Assembly (NCBI GenBank): GCA_903830425.1
Contig: CAIKTR010000112.1
Location: forward strand, 27,499-91,498
Origin: an uncultured Opitutia bacterium
GTDB lineage: Bacteria; Verrucomicrobiota; Verrucomicrobiia; Opitutales; Opitutaceae
Direction of reading: 5' to 3'
Length of the DNA: 64,000 bases
Positions 56,467 to 64,000 of the stretch are shown in pieces. The position numbers were made by a program, and so were the translations under genes. The notes under the pieces are model-generated. The model saw nothing but the letters and a program-made list of their open reading frames with translations. It searched no databases and was not told the DNA's origin. Numbering within the stretch: the first letter of the stretch is position 1; every line of letters starts with the position of its first letter.

Positions 56467-57723
56467 ATGCCCTCCGTCCTCATCGTCGACGACCTCCTCT
56501 CGATCCACGAGATGCTGGAGGCGGTCATCCAGCCGACCGGGTTCCACACCGCGTTCGCCACGGACGGCGAGAAGGCTCTGGTGCGCTACAAGGCCGAGAA
56601 GTTCGACCTGGTGCTGGCGGACATCGACATGAAGCCGATGGACGGCATCACCCTGCTCAAGCAGCTCAAGCTCTACGACCCCAGCTCGATCATCATCATC
56701 ATGACGGCCTATGCCAGCACCGAGAGCGCGGTGCAGGCGCTGAAGTTCGGGGCCTTCGACTACCTGCAGAAGCCCTTCCGGGTGGACGACCTGATCGCCA
56801 CGCTGCGTCGCGGCGTCGAGTTCAAGCGGTTCCAGGACGAGCGGGCGCAGGCGGCCCCGGCGGCCGGGGTCAAGCCGGACGACATCGCGAGCCGGCTGGT
56901 GGGCCACAGCCCCGCGATGAAGAAGCTCACCCAGCAGATCAAGAAGCTGGTCGCCGTCCGCACCCCCGTGCTGCTGCAGGGGGAGAAGGGCACCGGCAAG
57001 GTCGCCCTGGCCGAGATCCTCCACGCCGCCAGCGGCGCGTCCGAGGCCCAGCTGGTGCGCATCGACTGCTCGCTCAGCTCGGAGGGCAGCTTCCGCGACG
57101 GCGTCATCGGCCTGAACGGGGCCGGCGGGCCGTGGGTGGACCAGGCGAAGGGCGGCACGCTGTTCCTCCAGCACCTGCAGTGCCTGTCGCTGCCCGTGCA
57201 GAAGGACCTGGTCAGCGTCCTCCGCAACACCGCGCACGGCTTCCGCCTGATCTGCACCACCACCGAGGACCTGGAAAAGATGTCCGACGAGGGCCGGTTC
57301 CATGACGAGCTGTTTTACCGCGTCGCCTCGCTGCCGGTGCTCATGCCCGCGCTGCGCGACCGGCCGGAGGACCTCCCGCTCATCATCAAGCAGTACGCCG
57401 CCAAGGCGGCCAACCCGCATTTTGACGCGAACCTGATCGAGTTCACCGACGACGCCCTGGCCGTCCTCACGGCCTACCACTGGCCGGGCAACCTGACGGA
57501 GCTGTTCCAGGTCATCTCCAAGGTCGCCGCGACCACGGAAACCCGCGTCATCACCTCCCAGCAGCTGCCGCTGCGCCTGCGCGAGCTCAAGCACTGGCCG
57601 GTGCTGGCCGAGTACCTGGCCGGGCAGGAGAAGCAGTACATCGACCTCGTGCTGCACGTCTGCCGGGACGACAAGGACGCGGCGGCCCGGGTGCTGGGCG
57701 TCGACCGGGCCAAGCTGGGGTAG
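56467..57723 (+). CDS. NtrC-like response regulator with degenerate AAA+ domain
   Basis: 418 residues. The receiver domain is intact (acidic Asp8/Asp9, phosphoacceptor Asp52 in DLVLADIDM, Thr80, Lys102 in LQKPF). The AAA+ domain keeps Walker A ([10 protein letters not shown], Lys178) and sensor-like regions ([20 protein letters not shown]), but the GAFTGA loop that contacts sigma-54 is missing, and Walker B reads TLFLQHL (residues 231-237), with Gln-His where Asp-Glu is normal. The C-terminal Fis-type helix-turn-helix is cut short ([14 protein letters not shown], then stop). It is therefore unlikely to activate sigma-54 promoters or hydrolyse ATP normally. Its place directly after the pilC-like gene suggests a pilus or secretion link. 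Confidence 0.88.
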   Translation: MPSVLIVDDLLSIHEMLEAVIQPTGFHTAFATDGEKALVRYKAEKFDLVLADIDMKPMDGITLLKQLKLYDPSSIIIIMTAYASTESAVQALKFGAFDYLQKPFRVDDLIATLRRGVEFKRFQDERAQAAPAAGVKPDDIASRLVGHSPAMKKLTQQIKKLVAVRTPVLLQGEKGTGKVALAEILHAASGASEAQLVRIDCSLSSEGSFRDGVIGLNGAGGPWVDQAKGGTLFLQHLQCLSLPVQKDLVSVLRNTAHGFRLICTTTEDLEKMSDEGRFHDELFYRVASLPVLMPALRDRPEDLPLIIKQYAAKAANPHFDANLIEFTDDALAVLTAYHWPGNLTELFQVISKVAATTETRVITSQQLPLRLRELKHWPVLAEYLAGQEKQYIDLVLHVCRDDKDAAARVLGVDRAKLG

Positions 57724-57817
57724 GGCGCCGCCCCGATTCGGGCGGATTTGCGCGGTCCGGGCGCTTTCCCGCTTGCCGGGCGTTTGGCGCCCGCCAACCC
57801 TCGCGAGCGCCCACGCC

Positions 57818-61054
<3,237 letters not shown>

Positions 61055-61070
61055 CCCGGCCCCCGCCGCC

Positions 61071-62045
61071 ATGCTCGCCATCCGCCTCCATGCCACCGGC
61101 GGGCCGGAGCAGCTGCGGGCGGACGACGTGCCCGTGCCGGCGCCCGCGGCGGGCGAGCTGCGGCTCCGCGTCGCGGCGGCCGGCGTCAACTTCATCGACA
61201 CCTACCACCGCAGCGGGCTCTACCCGGTGGCGCTGCCGTTTGGGCTCGGCGGGGAGGCCGCCGGGCAGGTGACCGCGGTGGGGGCGGGGGTGACGGACTT
61301 TTGCGTCGGGGACCGCGTGGTCACGACGCGCGCGGCGGGCGCGTATGCCGAGGAGACCCTCGCCCCGGCCGCCCAGACGCTGAAAATTCCTCCGGGGGTC
61401 TCCCCGGCGACCGCGGCCGCGCTGCTGGCGCAGGGGCTGACGGCCCACGCCCTCGTCACCGACTGCGGTCCGCTGCGGCCCGGCGACACCGCGCTGGTCC
61501 ACGCCGGCGCGGGCGGGGTCGGCCGGCTGCTCATCCAGCTCGCGCGGATGCGGGGGGCGCGGGTCCTGGCGACCGTGGGCAGCGACGCCAAGGTGGCGCT
61601 GGCCCGGGAGGCGGGCGCCGAGGAGGTCTGCGTCTACACGCGGGACGATTTCACCGCGGCCGCGCGGCGCTTCACGGCGGGCCGCGGGGTGGACGTGGCC
61701 TACGATGGGGTCGGCCGCGCGACCTTCGCGGGCACCCTCGACAGCCTGCGGCCCCGGGGCGTGTTCGTCTCGTATGGCAACGCCAGCGGGCCGGTGCCGC
61801 CCTTCGCCCCGCTGCTCCTGGCCCAGAAGGGCTCGCTGTTTTTCACCCGGCCCACGCTCAACGACTACCTCCGCACCCCGGCCGAGCTGCAGGCGCGGGC
61901 GGGCGACCTGTGGGGCTGGCTCGCCGCCGGCACGCTGCAGGTGCGGATCGGCGCCACCTTTCCCCTCCGGGCGGCGGCGGAGGCCCACCGCGCGCTGGAG
62001 AGCCGCGCCACGACCGGCAAGCTCCTCCTCCTGCCCGCCGGCTGA
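61071..62045 (+). CDS. quinone oxidoreductase / zinc-free alcohol dehydrogenase family
   Basis: 324 residues of the medium-chain dehydrogenase superfamily, QorA type. The N-terminal GroES-like part has AAAGVNFIDTYHRSGLYPVA and LGGEAAGQVTAVGAGV; the Rossmann motif is HAGAGGVGRLLIQLARMRGA. The zinc-ligand Cys residues of alcohol dehydrogenases are missing. AYDGVGRATFAGTLDSLRPR and YGNASGPVPPFAP are normal for NADPH:quinone reductases. The true substrate may be an enone or quinone. It starts 16 bases after carB, so it may share its transcript. Confidence 0.9.
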   Translation: MLAIRLHATGGPEQLRADDVPVPAPAAGELRLRVAAAGVNFIDTYHRSGLYPVALPFGLGGEAAGQVTAVGAGVTDFCVGDRVVTTRAAGAYAEETLAPAAQTLKIPPGVSPATAAALLAQGLTAHALVTDCGPLRPGDTALVHAGAGGVGRLLIQLARMRGARVLATVGSDAKVALAREAGAEEVCVYTRDDFTAAARRFTAGRGVDVAYDGVGRATFAGTLDSLRPRGVFVSYGNASGPVPPFAPLLLAQKGSLFFTRPTLNDYLRTPAELQARAGDLWGWLAAGTLQVRIGATFPLRAAAEAHRALESRATTGKLLLLPAG

Positions 62046-62144
62046 CCCGCGCGCCGGACGTCCCCGTCGTCGGGAGAAAATTTAGGACACACCCGCCCCG
62101 CTGCCGGCTTGCGTCGGCCCGGCGCAAACCGTAACCCGTCAGCC

Positions 62145-62996
62145 ATGTCACCCACCCTCATTGCCCTGTTGTATGGTCCCGACCAGCCCGGCCTGGTCGC
62201 ACGCGTCTCCGGCTGGATCTTCGAGCACGGCGGCAACATTTTGCACGCGGACCAGCACCACGACACGGAGGCGGGGATCTTTTTCCAGCGCGTGGAATGG
62301 GCCCCGGCCGCCGCGCCGGCCCCGGCGGCGGTGGCGGCGGAGTTCCGCGCCTTCGCGCGGTCGCTCGGGATGAACGTGCAGGTGACGGCCTCGACCGACC
62401 GGCCGCGGGTCGCGCTCTTTGTCTCCAAGGCCGACCACTGCTTCCACGACCTGGTGCTGCGGTGGAAGGCGGGCGAGTTTGCCGGCGAGCTGGTGGCGGT
62501 CATCAGCAACCATGCGGACCTGGCGGGCGCGGCGCGCGGGTACGGCCTGCCGTTCCACCACCTGCCGATCACCGCGGAGACGAAGGGGGCGGGGGAGGCG
62601 CGCCAGCTGGCGCTGCTGCGCGAGATCGGCGCCGAGCTCGTGGTGCTCGCGCGGTACATGCAGGTGCTCTCGGCGGATTTCCTCGAGGCGTGGGCCCGGC
62701 CCGTGATCAACATCCACCACTCCTTCCTGCCGGCGTTCGCCGGCGGCCGGCCCTACCACCAGGCCCACGCCCGCGGCGTGAAGCTCATCGGCGCCACCGC
62801 CCACTACGCCACCCGTGACCTCGACGAGGGCCCCATCATCAACCAGGACGTCGCCCGGGTGACGCACCGCCACGGGGTCGACGACCTCGTCCGCAAGGGC
62901 CGCGACCTGGAGAAGACCGTGCTCGCCCAGGCCGTCCGCTGGCACCTCGAAAGCCGGGTCCTGATCTACGGCCACAAGACCGTGGTGTTCGACTGA
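62145..62996 (+). CDS. purU: formyltetrahydrofolate deformylase
   Basis: 283 residues. The N-terminal ACT domain (ALLYGPDQPGLVARVSGWIF, then EHGGNILHADQHHD) is followed by the formyltransferase-fold domain with the catalytic Asn-His-Asp set: INIHHSFLPAF and ATRDLDEGPIINQ. It hydrolyses 10-formyl-THF to formate and THF, balancing one-carbon pools and feeding formate to PurT-type purine synthesis. ACT domains in PurU usually sense methionine and glycine. The start at MSPTLIALL was chosen to fit the ACT domain. Confidence 0.95.
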   Translation: MSPTLIALLYGPDQPGLVARVSGWIFEHGGNILHADQHHDTEAGIFFQRVEWAPAAAPAPAAVAAEFRAFARSLGMNVQVTASTDRPRVALFVSKADHCFHDLVLRWKAGEFAGELVAVISNHADLAGAARGYGLPFHHLPITAETKGAGEARQLALLREIGAELVVLARYMQVLSADFLEAWARPVINIHHSFLPAFAGGRPYHQAHARGVKLIGATAHYATRDLDEGPIINQDVARVTHRHGVDDLVRKGRDLEKTVLAQAVRWHLESRVLIYGHKTVVFD

Positions 62997-63033
62997 GCGG
63001 CGCCCCGCGCCGCGAGCCCCGCGGCGCGGGGCG

Positions 63034-63084
63034 GAGCAGGGAGCAGGGGGCAAGGGGCAGGGAGCAGGGGGCAGGGAGCAGGGG
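63034..63084. repeat. G-rich short tandem repeat, left arm
   Basis: Runs of GGGAGCA and GGGGGCA/GGGGCAA units with a seven- to eight-base period. It forms an inverted pair with a C-rich copy 62 bases downstream. Several runs of three or more G make G-quadruplex formation possible. Confidence 0.7.
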
Positions 63085-63146
63085 CCGGCAAGGCACGCGG
63101 TCGCAACCGTGGGGCCGTTGCATCCGACGAAAGTCGCTCGCTTACA

Positions 63147-63207
63147 GCTCCTGCTCCTTGCCCCTTGCCCCTTGCCCCTTGCTCCCTGCCCCCTTCCCCC
63201 TTCCTCC
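63147..63207. repeat. C-rich short tandem repeat, right arm
   Basis: Contains four near-perfect CTTGCCC heptamers in a row, then CTTGCTC and C-rich variants. It is the reverse-complement counterpart of the left arm. The unique spacer between them (63085-63146) has a small CGGT-CGCA-ACCG hairpin. Confidence 0.7.
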
Positions 63208-63281
63208 CCGCCACAACGCGGCCTTTACACCGCCGCGGGGTTTTGTTCTCGTTCCCGTTCCATCTTTCCCTCCCTCGCCCC

Positions 63282-64000
63282 ATGACCACGCCCGCCGCTC
63301 CCTCCGCCCCCAAGCCCGCCGGTGACGACCGCAACTTCGTCGCGGTCGACGCGAACTACGTCGCGCTGACCCTCGAGGACCGCCTGCGCATTTTCTGGCA
63401 GAAGCACAGCCGGACCGTGATCGCGGCCCTGGTCGTGGTGCTGGCCGGCATTCTGGCCAAGGGCGGCTGGGACTATTTGCAGGCGCAGAAGGAGCAGGAG
63501 ATTGAGCAGGCGTATGCCGCCGCCGGCACGCCGGAGAAGCTCAAGGCGTTTGCCGCCGCGCAGGCCGGCCATGCCCTCGCCGGCGCCGCCCGGCTGCAGC
63601 TGGCCGACACGGCGTATGCCGCCGGCCAGTCGGCCGACGCCCTCGCCGGTTATGCTGAGGCGATCGCGGCCCTGAAGACGGGCCCGCTGGTCAGCCGCGC
63701 CAAGCTGGGTCTCGCCATGGCGAAGGTGCAGGCGGGCAAGACGGCCGACGGCGCGGCCGCCCTCCGCCAGCTGGCCGCCGACGCGACCGAGCCCAAGGCC
63801 ACCCGGGTGGAGGCCAGCTACCATCTCGCCAGCCTGGCCAATGCCGCCGGCCAGCCGGACGACGTGAGAAAATATTCCGACCAAGTCATGCAGATCGACC
63901 CGACCAGCCCGTGGACGCAGCGCGTCTTCATGCTGCGGGCGAGCCTCCCGGTGGCCGAAGCGGCCCCGGCGGCGGCCACCCCGGCCGTCAAGCTTCCCGG
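63282..64000 (+). CDS. YfgM-like membrane-anchored TPR protein, cut by window end
   Basis: The frame is open from ATG at 63282 to the window edge (239 residues visible). The N-terminal cytoplasmic part ends in LEDRLRIFWQKHSRTV, directly followed by one transmembrane helix (AALVVVLAGILAKGGWDYLQ) and then an Ala-rich helical repeat region (residues 70-215) with TPR-like periodicity (AKLGLAMAKVQAGKTADGAA; EASYHLASLANAAGQPDDVR). This layout matches YfgM and related TPR_21 proteins, which sit in the inner membrane near the Sec translocon or BamB. The phrase before the helix, 'RLRxFWxKHxRTV', is characteristic. The end is Ala/Pro-rich and runs out of the window. Confidence 0.82.
   Translation, partial: MTTPAAPSAPKPAGDDRNFVAVDANYVALTLEDRLRIFWQKHSRTVIAALVVVLAGILAKGGWDYLQAQKEQEIEQAYAAAGTPEKLKAFAAAQAGHALAGAARLQLADTAYAAGQSADALAGYAEAIAALKTGPLVSRAKLGLAMAKVQAGKTADGAAALRQLAADATEPKATRVEASYHLASLANAAGQPDDVRKYSDQVMQIDPTSPWTQRVFMLRASLPVAEAAPAAATPAVKLP

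Noticed and set aside
63034..63207. Possible CRISPR array
   Set aside because: The repeat unit is only seven to eight bases, without unique spacers of constant length and without cas genes nearby.

Overview
This is a 64 kb stretch of a strongly GC-rich bacterial chromosome. It reads as ordinary core genome rather than a mobile island: I see no transposase, integrase, phage gene, CRISPR array or rRNA. The gene content suggests a Gram-negative member of the Verrucomicrobia, most likely Opitutaceae. The supporting features are large TonB-dependent receptors without SusD partners, A/C-rich Shine-Dalgarno-poor leaders in front of outer-membrane protein genes, GTP-dependent PEP carboxykinase, bacterial homospermidine synthase, and many exported proteins with Ala/Pro-rich tails. 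The taxonomic call is an inference from gene style, not from a marker comparison.

Layout. 1-4.6 kb: tail of a gamma-glutamyltransferase, a 54-residue membrane microprotein, GTP-type PEP carboxykinase, an exported protein of unknown function and an HDOD protein. 4.6-10.6 kb: fused proline dehydrogenase/P5C dehydrogenase, divergent from a three-gene unit (ECF sigma factor, small membrane protein, beta-repeat/membrane/RDD fusion) that closes with a clear terminator. 10.6-12.3 kb: purE and two small exported proteins. 12.5-23 kb: two TonB-dependent receptors interleaved with two paralogous exported S9 peptidases, apparently a peptide-scavenging locus. 23-28.3 kb: GH20-like protein, MOSC protein, CCA-adding enzyme, DUF423 protein and the rplM-rpsI operon. 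28.5-39.3 kb: an outer-membrane barrel, then an arginine block (argC, argJ, argB, argD, argF, argG) with homospermidine synthase and ornithine decarboxylase embedded in it. 39.3-43.4 kb: an MlaEFD-type lipid transporter operon headed by an exported protein made of many W-P-L repeats. 43.4-46.1 kb: remnant of an MBL hydrolase, rsmD, rsmE, a membrane protein and a phosphoribosyltransferase. 46.1-54.9 kb: sugar-acid catabolism (KDG kinase, LDH2-family dehydrogenase, 6-phosphogluconate dehydrogenase, 2-hydroxyacid dehydrogenase, SDR) next to a translationally coupled pair of exported proteins, a lyase-like toroid candidate and an Asp-box propeller. 55 kb: tRNA-Gly(TCC). 55.2-57.7 kb: PilC/GspF and a degenerate NtrC-like regulator. 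57.8-64 kb: carB, a quinone oxidoreductase, purU, a G-rich inverted-repeat element and the start of a YfgM-like protein cut by the window end.

How it fits together. The arginine block makes ornithine and arginine, and the embedded decarboxylase and homospermidine synthase divert ornithine to homospermidine. carB would supply carbamoyl phosphate to argF and to pyrimidines; carA and argH are not in the window. The receptors and exported peptidases would feed amino acids to putA and PEP carboxykinase. The 46-55 kb block looks like uptake-side cleavage plus breakdown of a uronate or ketogluconate.

The least explained items are the W-P-L repeat protein at the head of the Mla operon, the regulator whose AAA+ domain has lost the GAFTGA loop and Walker B acid, the RDD fusion behind the ECF sigma factor, and the shared leader motif of the outer-membrane protein genes.
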